Of a stretch of DNA of 64,000 bases, positions 24,868 to 33,531 are shown one piece after another. Each line of letters opens with the position of its first letter. The first letter of the stretch is position 1. A program made the translations under genes and the position numbers. Source of the DNA: Roseomonas sp. HF4 (lineage in GTDB: Bacteria; Pseudomonadota; Alphaproteobacteria; Acetobacterales; Acetobacteraceae); the NCBI RefSeq assembly GCF_005222755.1, contig NZ_STGD01000001.1, positions 434,001 through 498,000 on the forward strand, written 5' to 3'. The notes under the pieces were generated by a model that was not told the origin of the DNA, made no database searches, and saw only the letters and a program-made list of their open reading frames with translations.

Positions 24868-25650
24868 CTACGCGGCGGCGCCGCGCGCGACGAAGGGCCC
24901 GTTGCGCCAGGCCGCGCCTGGCTTGCCATAGCGGAAGGGCGCCCCCGCCGGCGTCGTGACGCGCCCGCCCGCCGCCTCGAGCACCGCCTGACCCGCCGCG
25001 GTGTCCCATTCCATGGTCGGGCCGAAGCGCGGGTAGAGGTCGGCCTCCCCCGCCGCCACCAGGCAGAATTTCAGCGAGGAGCCGACCGAGCGCAGCCCCG
25101 CGATCGGGAGGCCGGCGAGGAAGGCCTCGGTCTCGGCGTCGCGGTGGGACCGGCTGGCGACGGCCACGAGCCCCTCGGCCGGGGGCGGCCTCGCCGCGAG
25201 CGGGCGGGAGGCGCCCTCCCCCGTCGCCCGGCAGCCCGCCCCGGCGCCGGCCGCGCCCCACCAGAGCCGCCCGCGCGCCGGCGCCAGCACCACGCCCACC
25301 ACCGGCGCGCCATCCTCGATCAGCGCGATGTTCACGGTGAATTCGCCATTGCCCGAGAGGAATTCGCGCGTGCCGTCCAGCGGATCGACAAGGATGAAGG
25401 CGCCGGCGGGCGGCGCCTCGGCGCGCGCGGCGTCCTCCTCCGAGACCACGGGGAATTCGGGGCAGGCCTGCGCCAGGCCGGCCAGGATCGCGTCGTGGGC
25501 GGCGAGGTCGGCTTCCGTCAGCGGGCTGCCGTCGGACTTGGCTTCGGCGCGGGCGCCGCCGTACCACGCCATGATGCGGGCACCCGCGGCCTCGGCGATG
25601 GCCGTGAAGGATTCGGCAAGCCGGAGCCGGGCAGAAGGTGTCGTGCTCAT
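24868..25650 (-). CDS. cysQ: 3'(2'),5'-bisphosphate nucleotidase
   Basis: A 260-residue inositol-monophosphatase-fold enzyme that removes the 3'-phosphate of PAP, the by-product of PAPS use. The lithium-sensitive phosphatase motifs are present: VVSEED (about 68-73), [20 protein letters not shown] (about 88-107) and [15 protein letters not shown] (about 215-229). The start is ATG 25650; it is divergent from cysD-cysNC, with 117 bases between, so sulfate activation and PAP removal can share control. It could in principle act on inositol phosphates, but the cys context and D-G-T-R-E-F loop favour CysQ. Confidence 0.92.
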   Translation of the reverse strand: MSTTPSARLRLAESFTAIAEAAGARIMAWYGGARAEAKSDGSPLTEADLAAHDAILAGLAQACPEFPVVSEEDAARAEAPPAGAFILVDPLDGTREFLSGNGEFTVNIALIEDGAPVVGVVLAPARGRLWWGAAGAGAGCRATGEGASRPLAARPPPAEGLVAVASRSHRDAETEAFLAGLPIAGLRSVGSSLKFCLVAAGEADLYPRFGPTMEWDTAAGQAVLEAAGGRVTTPAGAPFRYGKPGAAWRNGPFVARGAAA

Positions 25651-25767
25651 CCGTCGCGGCATCCGCTTGTTCGCGCCCCGCAACTTGCGCGAGGGTTGTC
25701 GCCATGGGAAGAGCGCGCGCTGTGCCGCGGGCGGCCCTCGCCGCGGCTTCGCCCGCCCGAGGACGCC

Positions 25768-26691
25768 GTGACGAGCCCCATGCCGACAACGAAGCTGCCG
25801 CCGCACCTCGCCCGTCTGGAAGCGGAATCGATCGCCATCATCCGCGAGGTCGCGGCGTCCTTCCGCAAGCCGGTCATGCTCTACAGCATCGGCAAGGATT
25901 CGGGCGTGATGCTGCATCTCGCGCTGAAGGCCTTCGCGCCGGGCAAGCCGCCCTTCCCGCTCATGCACATCGACACGACCTGGAAGTTCCGGGAGATGAT
26001 CGCCTTCCGCGACGCCATCGCGAAGCAGGTCGGCATGGAGTTGCTGGTCCACACCAACCAGGACGGGCTCGCCCGCGGCATCAACCCGATCGCGTCGGGA
26101 TCGGCGCTGCACACGCAGGTGATGAAGACCGAGGCGCTGAAGCAGGCGCTCGACCTGCACGGCTTCGACGCCGCCTTCGGCGGCGCGCGGCGCGACGAGG
26201 AGAAGTCCCGCGCGAAGGAACGCATCTTCTCCTTCCGCGGCCCCGGCCATTCCTGGGACCCGCGGGCGCAGCGGCCGGAGCTCTGGAACCTGTTCAACAC
26301 CCGCATCCGCGACGGCGAGAGCATCCGCGTCTTCCCGCTGTCGAACTGGACCGAGCACGATGTCTGGGACTACGTGCTGGCCGAGGACCTGCCCGTCGTG
26401 CCGCTCTATTTCGCCAAGCCGCGGCCGGTCGTGAAGCGCGCCGGCACCTGGATCATGGTCGATGACGCGCGCCTGCCGCTCGAGCCCGGCGAGACGCCCG
26501 AGATGCGCATGGTCCGCTTCCGCACCCTCGGCTGCTACCCGCTGTCCGGCGCGGTCGAGAGCACGGCGGCGACGCTGCCCGAGATCATCGCCGAGATGCG
26601 TGCCGCCAAGACAAGCGAGCGCCAGGGCCGCCTGATCGATTCCGACGAGGAAGCCTCGATGGAGAAGAAGAAGCGCGAGGGGTATTTCTGA
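25768..26691 (+). CDS. cysD: Sulfate adenylyltransferase subunit 2
   Basis: A 307-residue ATP-pyrophosphatase-type catalytic subunit that makes APS from sulfate and ATP. It carries [18 protein letters not shown] (S-G-G-K-D-S variant of the PP-loop, about residues 34-51), [27 protein letters not shown] and the C-terminal [11 protein letters not shown] at 25768 is preferred because a GAGG motif lies five bases upstream; ATG 25780 would give 303 residues. The stop is one base before the cysNC start, so the two are coupled, as needed for the CysD-CysN complex. Confidence 0.95.
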   Translation: MTSPMPTTKLPPHLARLEAESIAIIREVAASFRKPVMLYSIGKDSGVMLHLALKAFAPGKPPFPLMHIDTTWKFREMIAFRDAIAKQVGMELLVHTNQDGLARGINPIASGSALHTQVMKTEALKQALDLHGFDAAFGGARRDEEKSRAKERIFSFRGPGHSWDPRAQRPELWNLFNTRIRDGESIRVFPLSNWTEHDVWDYVLAEDLPVVPLYFAKPRPVVKRAGTWIMVDDARLPLEPGETPEMRMVRFRTLGCYPLSGAVESTAATLPEIIAEMRAAKTSERQGRLIDSDEEASMEKKKREGYF

Positions 26692-26692
26692 C

Positions 26693-28558
26693 ATGACCGC
26701 GCAGCACGCCCCCGCGCAGCATGAACTCCTCCGCTTCCTCACCTGCGGATCGGTGGACGACGGCAAGTCCACGCTGATCGGCCGCCTGCTCTACGACAGC
26801 CAGCTGATCTTCGAGGACACGCTGGCCGCCATCGCGCGGGACAGCCGCAAGCACGGCACGACGGGGGAGGACATCGACCTCGCGCTGCTGGTGGATGGGC
26901 TTGAAGCGGAACGCCAGCAGGGCATCACCATCGACGTCGCCTACCGCTTCTTCGCGACACCCCGGCGGTCCTTCATCGTGGCCGACACGCCGGGGCACGA
27001 GCAGTACACGCGCAACATGGCGACGGGCGCGTCCGGCGCGTCCCTCGCCGTCATCCTGATCGACGCGCGCAAGGGCGTGCTCACGCAGACCCGCAGGCAT
27101 TCCTACATCTGCTCGCTGCTCGGCATCCGCGACATCGTGGTCGCGGTGAACAAGATCGACCTCGTGAACTTCAGCGAGGAGACCTTCGACCGGATCGTGG
27201 GCGACTACGTGACCTTCGCCGCGGGCCTCGGATTCCGGTCGGTCATGCCGATCCCGATGAGCGCGCGCTTCGGCGACAACGTCACGATCCGCTCGGGCAA
27301 CACGCCCTGGTACCACGGGCCGACGCTGGTGCAGCACCTCGAGGAGGTCGACGTCAGCCAGGACCTCGGCGCCCGGCCCTTTCGCTTCCCGGTGCAGTGG
27401 GTGAACCGGCCGAACCTGGACTTCCGGGGCTTCGCCGGCACCATCGCCTCGGGCCGCATCGCGCCGGGCGACCAGGTGGTGGTCGCGGCCTCCGGCAAGC
27501 CGACCCGCATCGCGCGCATCGTCACCGCCGATGGCGACCTCGACGCCGCCGAGGCCGGCCAGGCGGTGACGCTGACGCTGACGGACGAGGTGGATGTCGC
27601 CCGCGGCGACGTGCTGGTGCGCGCCGCCGAGCGCCCGGCCGTCGCCGACCAGTTCGCCGGCCACCTGCTCTGGATGGACGAGGAGGCGATGCTGCCCGGG
27701 CGCTCCTACCTCATGCGCATCGGCAACATCTGGACGCCCTGTTCCGTCACCTCGATCCGCCACCGCGTGGACGTCAACACGCTGGAGGAACACGCGGCGC
27801 GGCGCCTGTCGCTGAACGAGATCGGCTTCTGCAACTTCTCGGCCGGGCAGGCGGTGCCGCTCGACCCCTATGCGGAGAACCGCGCGACCGGCGCCTTTAT
27901 CCTGGTCGACCGCTTCACCAACCGCACCGCCGGCGCGGGCATGGTCGCCTTCCCGCTGCGCCGCGCATCCAACATCCACCACGAACACTTCACCGTGGAC
28001 AAGGCGGCGCGCGCGGCGCTCACGGGCAACCGGCCGATGGTGCTGTGGTTCACGGGCCTGTCGGGGTCGGGCAAGTCGACCATCGCCAACATCGTCGAGC
28101 AGGCGCTGCACCAGGCGGGCCGCGCGACCTACGCGCTCGACGGCGACAACATCCGCCACGGGCTCTGCCGCGACCTCGGCTTCACCGCCGAGGACCGTGT
28201 CGAGAACATCCGCCGCGTGGGCGAAGTGGCGAAGCTCATGCTCGACGCGGGCATGGTCGTGCTCTGCTCCTTCATCTCGCCCTTCCGGGCGGAACGGCGG
28301 ATGGTGCGCGACCTGCTGGCCCCGGGCGACTTCGTCGAGGTCTTCGTGGACACGCCGATCGAGGCCTGCATCGCGCGCGACCCCAAGGGCCTCTATGCCC
28401 GCGCGCAGGCAGGCGAGATCAGGAACTTCACCGGGATCGACAGCCCCTACGAACCGCCCGAGAACGCTGAACTGCACATCCCGACCGCCGGGCGGACGCC
28501 CGAGGATTGCGCGGCCGAGGTTCTGGACCGGCTCAGGGCGGCCGGCGTGGCGGTGTGA
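26693..28558 (+). CDS. cysNC: Sulfate adenylyltransferase subunit 1/adenylylsulfate kinase fusion
   Basis: A 621-residue fusion. Residues 1 to about 430 are the CysN GTPase: [18 protein letters not shown] (G1), [12 protein letters not shown] (G3) and NKIDLV (G4), then two beta-barrel domains as in EF-Tu. From about 440 an APS kinase domain begins with [15 protein letters not shown] (P-loop), [21 protein letters not shown] and the [19 protein letters not shown] lid region. The protein drives APS synthesis with GTP and then phosphorylates APS to PAPS. The NodQ-like fusion is common in alphaproteobacteria. No PAPS reductase gene lies nearby. Repeat copy 4's sister (copy 5) follows the stop. Confidence 0.96.
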   Translation: MTAQHAPAQHELLRFLTCGSVDDGKSTLIGRLLYDSQLIFEDTLAAIARDSRKHGTTGEDIDLALLVDGLEAERQQGITIDVAYRFFATPRRSFIVADTPGHEQYTRNMATGASGASLAVILIDARKGVLTQTRRHSYICSLLGIRDIVVAVNKIDLVNFSEETFDRIVGDYVTFAAGLGFRSVMPIPMSARFGDNVTIRSGNTPWYHGPTLVQHLEEVDVSQDLGARPFRFPVQWVNRPNLDFRGFAGTIASGRIAPGDQVVVAASGKPTRIARIVTADGDLDAAEAGQAVTLTLTDEVDVARGDVLVRAAERPAVADQFAGHLLWMDEEAMLPGRSYLMRIGNIWTPCSVTSIRHRVDVNTLEEHAARRLSLNEIGFCNFSAGQAVPLDPYAENRATGAFILVDRFTNRTAGAGMVAFPLRRASNIHHEHFTVDKAARAALTGNRPMVLWFTGLSGSGKSTIANIVEQALHQAGRATYALDGDNIRHGLCRDLGFTAEDRVENIRRVGEVAKLMLDAGMVVLCSFISPFRAERRMVRDLLAPGDFVEVFVDTPIEACIARDPKGLYARAQAGEIRNFTGIDSPYEPPENAELHIPTAGRTPEDCAAEVLDRLRAAGVAV

Positions 28559-28583
28559 GGGGCGTCGGCGGCCACGCCTGACA

Positions 28584-28719
28584 GGGCGGGGGAGAAGGGA
28601 ACTTCTCCCCCCGCACCCCCCTTCCACCTTCTTTGCCACTTGGCGCCCTCCGCCGAGGTCCGGCGCCAAGTGCCAGAGAAGGGAGGGGGATCGGGGGAGG
28701 TTCCCCTCCCCCGACCTTC
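28584..28719 (+). repeat. Three-hairpin intergenic repeat, copy 5 (best preserved)
   Basis: Forward copy between the convergent ends of cysNC and the unknown gene at 28735. All three hairpins are perfect: GGGGGAGAAG with CTTCTCCCCC (28588-28611, loop GGAA); CACTTGGCGCC with GGCGCCAAGTG (28637-28647 and 28662-28672, 14-nt loop); TCGGGGGAGG with CCTCCCCCGA (28691-28714, loop TTCC). It is the reference copy for the family. Confidence 0.9.
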
Positions 28720-28734
28720 AACGATGGTCCCGCA

Positions 28735-29676
28735 TCAGGCCGGCCAGCCGAATCCCAGGCCGGGGTCGCCCGCCAGCGGATCCGGCCCGTCCGACAGCGC
28801 AACCGCCAGCGCGACGCCAGCAGCCGCCGACAGCGCGCCCAGGCGTCGGCGCCAGTCCGCCGCCACCTCCGGCAGCGCGCCCTCGGCGGCGTCCACGCCG
28901 CGGCCGAAGGCCTCGGGCAGCGCCGCCAGAAGGCGGAGCAGCAGCACGGCATCGCGCGGCGAGAGCCCGCCCGGCAGCGCAAGCCCGCCCCCGCCCCGCA
29001 GCGTGACACGGAGCGCCGCCCCGCCCGGCGGCGCGAGCGCCACCTCCAGCGCGTCGTCGAGCCCGCCCAGCGCGACCGTCAGGCGCGGCAGCGCGGTCGG
29101 GCCGAGCCGCGCGCCCTCGAGGTGCATCTCGGCGCCATCCCGCGACAGCACGAGGCGCGCGCGGCCGGTCGCGACCGGCAGGCGTTCGGCCAGCAGCCGC
29201 CGGCCGAGCAGCAGCGCCGCTGCCTCCGAGCCCGCTTCCGGCCCGTCCTCGGTCGCCTCGATCGTGAGCGTGGAGAGACGGAAGCCGACGCTGCGCATCC
29301 GCTGCCCCGGCGCGGGCAGCTGGATCATGCGGGCGGGCTGGAACCAGAACTCGGCCAGCGTCCCGCCCGCCATCGCCGCGGCATCCCAGGCGATGTCGAG
29401 CACGCCGAAGGCGCCGAGGCGCCGCGGTGCCGCGGCGACGGGCCGGCCGTTCAGGAAGACCGCGATATCGGGCGGCGCCTCCCCGGGCTGGAGCACGAGC
29501 AGCGCCTCGGCCCGCCCGGCGCCCGGCGGCGCGGGGGCGCGCAGGGTGGACAGCCGCCCCGGCCCGCTCCAGCGGAAGCCGACGGTCCCGGGCAGCAGTT
29601 CCGCCTCGTGCCAGCCGCTGCCATCGACCGGGTGCAGCAGGTCCACGACGATGCGCCGCGTCCAGGGCGCGGTCAT
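28735..29676 (-). CDS. Unknown protein with N-terminal beta-rich domain
   Basis: A 313-residue protein not recognised. Residues 1 to about 150 look like a beta-sandwich: LLHPVDGSGWHEAELLPGTVGFRWSGP, a stretch like AEALLVLQPG, then IAVFLNGRPVAA and ending FRLSTLTIEA, a pattern often seen in carbohydrate-associated accessory domains next to glycosyltransferases. The rest is alanine- and leucine-rich with a likely weakly hydrophobic end. The start at 29676 overlaps the stop of the glycosyltransferase-like gene by ATGA, so the two proteins probably act together. No signal peptide is seen. Confidence 0.6.
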   Translation of the reverse strand: MTAPWTRRIVVDLLHPVDGSGWHEAELLPGTVGFRWSGPGRLSTLRAPAPPGAGRAEALLVLQPGEAPPDIAVFLNGRPVAAAPRRLGAFGVLDIAWDAAAMAGGTLAEFWFQPARMIQLPAPGQRMRSVGFRLSTLTIEATEDGPEAGSEAAALLLGRRLLAERLPVATGRARLVLSRDGAEMHLEGARLGPTALPRLTVALGGLDDALEVALAPPGGAALRVTLRGGGGLALPGGLSPRDAVLLLRLLAALPEAFGRGVDAAEGALPEVAADWRRRLGALSAAAGVALAVALSDGPDPLAGDPGLGFGWPA

Positions 29677-30521
29677 GCCAGCCTCCAGGCGTCGCGCTCG
29701 AGGATGCGCACTACCTCCATGCCGAAGCGCGTGCCGGCGACGCTCATCATCTCCTCCACGCCATAGGCCTCCCCCAGATGCGGCGTCGCGGCCATCAGCA
29801 GGTCGACCGCCGCTTCCGCCACCGGGTCGAGGCCGAGCGCGCCGAGCGCTGCGCGCCGCGGCGCCAGGTGGCCGACCAGCACGGCCAGCGCGCGGCGCCG
29901 CGCGGGCTCGCTCCAGGCCTCCCGGTGCGCCAGGTGGCGCAGGCCCGCGCATTGCACGACGGCGACCGGCACGCCCTGCAGCACCGCGTCGAGCAGGATC
30001 CAGTAGTCCCACCACGGCACGCCGAAGGCGAAGCCCGTGAGGTCGAGCCCCGCCGCGACGCCGCGCGGCATCAGCATCAGGTCGTAGCCGTAGCGGTAGA
30101 AGGGCCCTTCGGCCTGTGAGGCATGCAGCACGTCCATGCGGTTGCAGGCGACGATCCCGCCCCGCGCGCGGTCGAGCAGCGCCGCGCGGCGGCCGGCATC
30201 GAGGTCGAACAGGATGTCTGCGTTCACCAGGCCGACCACTGGCGCGCCGGTCGCGCAGGCGGCGGCCAGCGCATCCGCGATCCAGGCACCGGGGCGCCCA
30301 TAGGCGGCGGCGACGCCGGGCGCCGCGGGCGCGGGCTCGATGCCGGGGGGCAGCGCGGGCGCTTCCTCGGGCGGGTTCAGCGTCAGCACGCGCCAGCCCG
30401 GCGCGGGCCAGGACGCCATGCAGGCGGCGAGCCAGTCGCGCCCGGCCTCGGCGCCGCCCGGCCCGGTCCGGCGCAGGACGGGCGGGACGGAGGTGGCCAG
30501 CGCGACCTCAGTCACGCGCAT
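29673..30521 (-). CDS. Glycosyltransferase-like protein (GT-A-type, predicted)
   Basis: A 282-residue protein. The N-terminal VALATSVPPVL then LAACMASWPAPGWRVLTLN, and VVGLVNADILFDLDAG near the middle (a D-x-D-like N-A-D-I-L-F-D), resemble proteins with a GT-A fold that act on a set of surface-sugar substrates. FGVPWWDYWILLDAVLQG and LRHLAHREAWSE follow, the latter close to patterns in cyanobacterial relatives. The ATG at 30521 overlaps the oxidoreductase stop by 14 bases; a GTG at 30515 is also possible. It is coupled to the next gene by ATGA. The function is inferred from weak pattern similarity only. Confidence 0.5.
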   Translation of the reverse strand: MRVTEVALATSVPPVLRRTGPGGAEAGRDWLAACMASWPAPGWRVLTLNPPEEAPALPPGIEPAPAAPGVAAAYGRPGAWIADALAAACATGAPVVGLVNADILFDLDAGRRAALLDRARGGIVACNRMDVLHASQAEGPFYRYGYDLMLMPRGVAAGLDLTGFAFGVPWWDYWILLDAVLQGVPVAVVQCAGLRHLAHREAWSEPARRRALAVLVGHLAPRRAALGALGLDPVAEAAVDLLMAATPHLGEAYGVEEMMSVAGTRFGMEVVRILERDAWRLA

Positions 30522-31818
30522 CCATGCGGCGGAACTTCGCCTGGTTCCACGCGATGCCGAGCGCGCGGAAGGCATGGCCCGGAATGGTGCGCAGCCGCGT
30601 CTCGACCGGGGCGGCGATCTCGCGCAGCGCCGTGCCGTTCGACGCGCGCGCCATCTCCCGCCCCAGCGCCACGGCCAGCGCCACGCCTCGCCCGTTGCAG
30701 CCGGTCCAGGAGAGCACGCCGGGTGCCAGCTCATAGACATGCGGCATGCGGTCCGCCGTGCCGGCGACATAGCCCCACCAGGTGTAGTCGAAGCGAAGGT
30801 CCTCCCCGATCTGCGGGAAGACGCGGCGGACGCGTTCGGTGATGCGCGCGCGGATGCGGCCGTCCCAGCCGAAGGGCACGATCAGCCCGCCGCCGGTCAC
30901 GAGGCGCCCATTCGCGTCGAAGCGGTAGAAATACAGGTCGCCCCGCGTGTCCGACAGCGCATGGCCTTCCGGCAGGATGGTCTTGCGGATGTTGTCCGAC
31001 AGCACCGAGGTCGCCATCTGGTACGACCGCACCGGCACGATGGTGCGCTTCAGGCCGGGCCAGACATCATCGGTATAGGCATGCGTCGCGACGATGACGC
31101 GGTCGGCCGTGACGCGCCCCCGCGGCGTCGTCACGACCCAACCGGCCGGCGTCTTCTCGATGCCCGTGGCGGGGCTCGCGGTGTGCACCGCGGCGCCGGC
31201 GCGGATCGCGGCATCGGCGAGGCCGCGCGCGAGGGCCAGCGGGTTGATCCGCCCGCCGGTCGCATTGCCCCAGCCGCCGAACCAGTGGTCGGTGCCGGTC
31301 AGCGCCGCCATCTCGGCGCGCGAATACATCCGCACCGGTGCGCCGCGGCGGCCCCATTGCGCGGCGCGCTTCTCGGAGACCTTCAGGCGGCTTTCGCGAT
31401 GCGCGGGCTGGATCCATCCGTTCTGCACGGCCTCGGCCGCGATGCCGTGCCGGCGGATCAGGTCGAAGGTCAGCGCGGCGCTGTCGCGGATCAGGCCGAC
31501 CAGTTCCTCCCCCTTGTCGCGCCCGCCATGTTCGGGCGCGACGGAGGCCACGATGTCGTCGGGGTCGAGGCGCGAGAGGGTCGGGATGACCTGGCCGTTG
31601 TTGCGGCCCGATGCGCCCCAGCCGATCTCGGCGGCTTCGAGCAGCGTCACGGGCACGCCGGCCTCGGCCAGGTGCAGCGCGGCCGAGAGGCCGGTGAAGC
31701 CGCCGCCGACCACGGCGACGCCGGTCCGCGCATCGCCCATGAGCGGCGCCGTCGCGGGCGCCGGCGGCGCGGTGGCGGCCCAGAGGCTCGGCGGCATCGG
31801 AGGCGATATGGCTGTCAT
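30508..31818 (-). CDS. FAD-dependent amine oxidoreductase (DadA/PuuB-like)
   Basis: A 436-residue flavoprotein of the D-amino-acid oxidase superfamily. The FAD-binding VAVVGGGFTGLSAALHLAE (about 34-52) is followed by GASGRNNGQ (about 68-76), the flavin-contacting loop typical of PuuB-type gamma-glutamylputrescine oxidases and related sarcosine/glycine oxidases, and the C-terminal VLSWTGCNGRGVALAVALG. These enzymes oxidise a C-N bond of an amino acid or polyamine. The gene overlaps the EamA permease stop by ATGA and precedes the glycosyltransferase-like gene, all in one operon. Substrate not inferable. Confidence 0.85.
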   Translation of the reverse strand: MTAISPPMPPSLWAATAPPAPATAPLMGDARTGVAVVGGGFTGLSAALHLAEAGVPVTLLEAAEIGWGASGRNNGQVIPTLSRLDPDDIVASVAPEHGGRDKGEELVGLIRDSAALTFDLIRRHGIAAEAVQNGWIQPAHRESRLKVSEKRAAQWGRRGAPVRMYSRAEMAALTGTDHWFGGWGNATGGRINPLALARGLADAAIRAGAAVHTASPATGIEKTPAGWVVTTPRGRVTADRVIVATHAYTDDVWPGLKRTIVPVRSYQMATSVLSDNIRKTILPEGHALSDTRGDLYFYRFDANGRLVTGGGLIVPFGWDGRIRARITERVRRVFPQIGEDLRFDYTWWGYVAGTADRMPHVYELAPGVLSWTGCNGRGVALAVALGREMARASNGTALREIAAPVETRLRTIPGHAFRALGIAWNQAKFRRMDARD

Positions 31819-32705
31819 GCCGCTTTCCTTCCGGTGAACAGGACCGCGGCCAGCATGCCGCCGACGGCCACCGCCGCGCCGCCCCCCTGCAGCCAGGAGA
31901 TCGGTTCGGCCAGCACGAGGGCGGCGAGCACAAGCGCGGTCACGGGCACCATGATGGACAGGGTGGCCGCGCGCGTCGGTCCGAGCAACTCCACCGCCCG
32001 CGCATAGAGGAACATCGACAGCGCGCCGAGCACGATCCCCTGCATCGCGAGGTGCAGCAGCAGCGCGCCGGTCGGCAGGTCCAGCACCGGGGCAAGTCGG
32101 AAGGGCATCCAGACCGGCAGCACCGCCAGCGCCGAGACGATGGTGACGGCCGCCGTGGCCGGGATGGCCGGCACCTGCCAGCGCCGCAGCAGCAGCGTGA
32201 AGACCGCCCAGGTGCACCCCGCGCCGAGCAGCAGGATATCGCCCCGCCAGGCGCCCGGATGGGCACCCGCCACGCCGTCCCAGCCGATCATCAGCACGCC
32301 CGCCGCCATGACGGCCAGTGCCGCGGCGCGCCCGCGCGTGGGCTTCTCCCCGATCAGCCAGACGGCGAGCACCGCGCCCGCGATCGGCACCGTCATCGGC
32401 GCGATGGTCCCGCCATGGGAGGCCGGCGCCCAGACGAGCGCCCAGAGGAACAGCAGCAGGTTCGGCGCGCCGCCGAACAGCGCCAGCGTCACGAGGCGCC
32501 GCGCCCCGATGCGCGCCAGCGTGGCGCGCGCCCGCCAGGCGAGCGGCGCCAGCACCACCGCAGCGGGCCCGTAGCGGAAGGCCGCGAGGTCGAAGGGCGA
32601 GAACCCCTGCCCCGCCAGCGCCGGCCGCGCGACCACGGCATGCCCGCCCCAGATGAGCGAGGCGGCGACGCCGAGTGCGAGGCCGAGCAGGATCTTCGGG
32701 TTCAT
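31815..32705 (-). CDS. EamA family (DMT) transporter
   Basis: A 296-residue membrane protein with ten hydrophobic segments in two repeated halves, the drug/metabolite transporter fold. The first half has the typical GGHAVVARPAL and PFDLAAFRYGPAAVVLAPLAW around helices 1-2, and the second begins after a central break at about residue 150 (ILLLGAGCTWAVFTLLLRRW). It probably moves a small amine or amino acid across the inner membrane. It heads the 28735-32705 operon; its stop overlaps the oxidoreductase start by ATGA. A second EamA gene occurs at 43473. Confidence 0.88.
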   Translation of the reverse strand: MNPKILLGLALGVAASLIWGGHAVVARPALAGQGFSPFDLAAFRYGPAAVVLAPLAWRARATLARIGARRLVTLALFGGAPNLLLFLWALVWAPASHGGTIAPMTVPIAGAVLAVWLIGEKPTRGRAAALAVMAAGVLMIGWDGVAGAHPGAWRGDILLLGAGCTWAVFTLLLRRWQVPAIPATAAVTIVSALAVLPVWMPFRLAPVLDLPTGALLLHLAMQGIVLGALSMFLYARAVELLGPTRAATLSIMVPVTALVLAALVLAEPISWLQGGGAAVAVGGMLAAVLFTGRKAA

Positions 32706-32777
32706 CGCGCCGAGCCTGCCCTGCCGCGGCGCGCGGCGATACCGCCCGCGCCGGCGGGCCAGCCATGCCGCGCGGCG

Positions 32778-33290
32778 TCAGGCGGCGAGGATGCTGTTCA
32801 GGTCCGTGCAGAACCGGCCATAGGGCAGGCCATAGGCATGGATGGAGACGGCGGTCTCGGTGCCGAGGTTGGCCAGCCGATGGATCGCATCCGCCCGCGC
32901 CGGCCCGTGCGAGGTGTCGCCCGGGCGGCGGAGCGCGAGGCCGGTCGGCACGGGCGGATCGCCGGGGGCGTAGAAGGTCTCAGTCAGCAGGCCGCGATGG
33001 AAGCCGACGGCACACCAGGCACGGTGCGCATGGACCGGGGACATCTGGCCGGGGCGCCAGACGAGGGCGGCGACGGCCCAGCCTTCGGCTTCCTGCTCGT
33101 GCAGCAGGTGGCGGATGTAGGTCTCGGCCCGGCAGGGACAGTCACGGCCGAGCAGCAGCGTGGGGTCGGCCGCGTAGTGGCCGAGGACCTCGGCCACCGC
33201 GGCGGAGGGATCGCCGGCGGCCTCGCGCAACGCGTCCGATATGCCGGAAACCATGGCGTCGAGGGCGGTGCGGGCGGCGATGACGTTCAT
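32778..33290 (-). CDS. Cysteine dioxygenase family protein
   Basis: A 170-residue cupin. PGQMSPVHAHRAWCAVGFHRG (about 79-99) gives the H-x-H and the second conserved region of the CDO_I family, and SIHAYGLPYGRF near the C-terminus supplies the third iron His. A mononuclear Fe(II) is held by three His and oxidises the thiol of cysteine or of 3-mercaptopropionate. Length is short, as in bacterial thiol dioxygenases. The ATG at 33290 starts the conserved protein; a longer frame to 33350 runs into the predicted promoter and was rejected. It stands alone between the EamA-led operon and the methyltransferase gene. Confidence 0.82.
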   Translation of the reverse strand: MNVIAARTALDAMVSGISDALREAAGDPSAAVAEVLGHYAADPTLLLGRDCPCRAETYIRHLLHEQEAEGWAVAALVWRPGQMSPVHAHRAWCAVGFHRGLLTETFYAPGDPPVPTGLALRRPGDTSHGPARADAIHRLANLGTETAVSIHAYGLPYGRFCTDLNSILAA

Positions 33291-33345
33291 CGGCGGGGCT
33301 CCTCCGGCCGGTCCGGCGCACGCCGGAGAAAATGCCTGATGTCCA

Positions 33346-33375
33346 AGCATAACAGCCTGCCATAATATTCTTCAA
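33346..33375 (-). promoter_or_regulatory. Predicted promoter of the cysteine dioxygenase gene
   Basis: Read on the minus strand, TTGAAG (33370-33375) and TATGCT (33346-33351) are separated by 18 bases in one of the few AT-rich patches of the window, with further AT-rich sequence upstream. The -10 lies 55 bases before the ATG at 33290. Both boxes match four of six bases of the sigma-70 consensus. Confidence 0.4.
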
Positions 33376-33531
33376 GATTGAGTTTTGTGGGAACCATACT
33401 CTCTCCCGCTGGGGCACCAGAGATATCCCTCCCTTCTCGTCCCGCGCGCAGGCGCCCGGCGCACGGGCGCCGCCCGCGGGACCGTGCCGCCGGGGCAAAG
33501 GGGTGTCCGATCGGCGGGGTTGCGCGGCCCG

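Noticed and set aside
25651-25767. A SAM-type riboswitch or other RNA element in the cysQ-cysD gap
   Set aside because: The gap is short and no conserved riboswitch core was recognised; only generic GC-rich sequence is seen.
24466-25767. N-terminal extension of cysD back to 24466
   Set aside because: The reading frame is open but antisense to the SDR and cysQ genes, and the conserved CysD protein begins near 25768.
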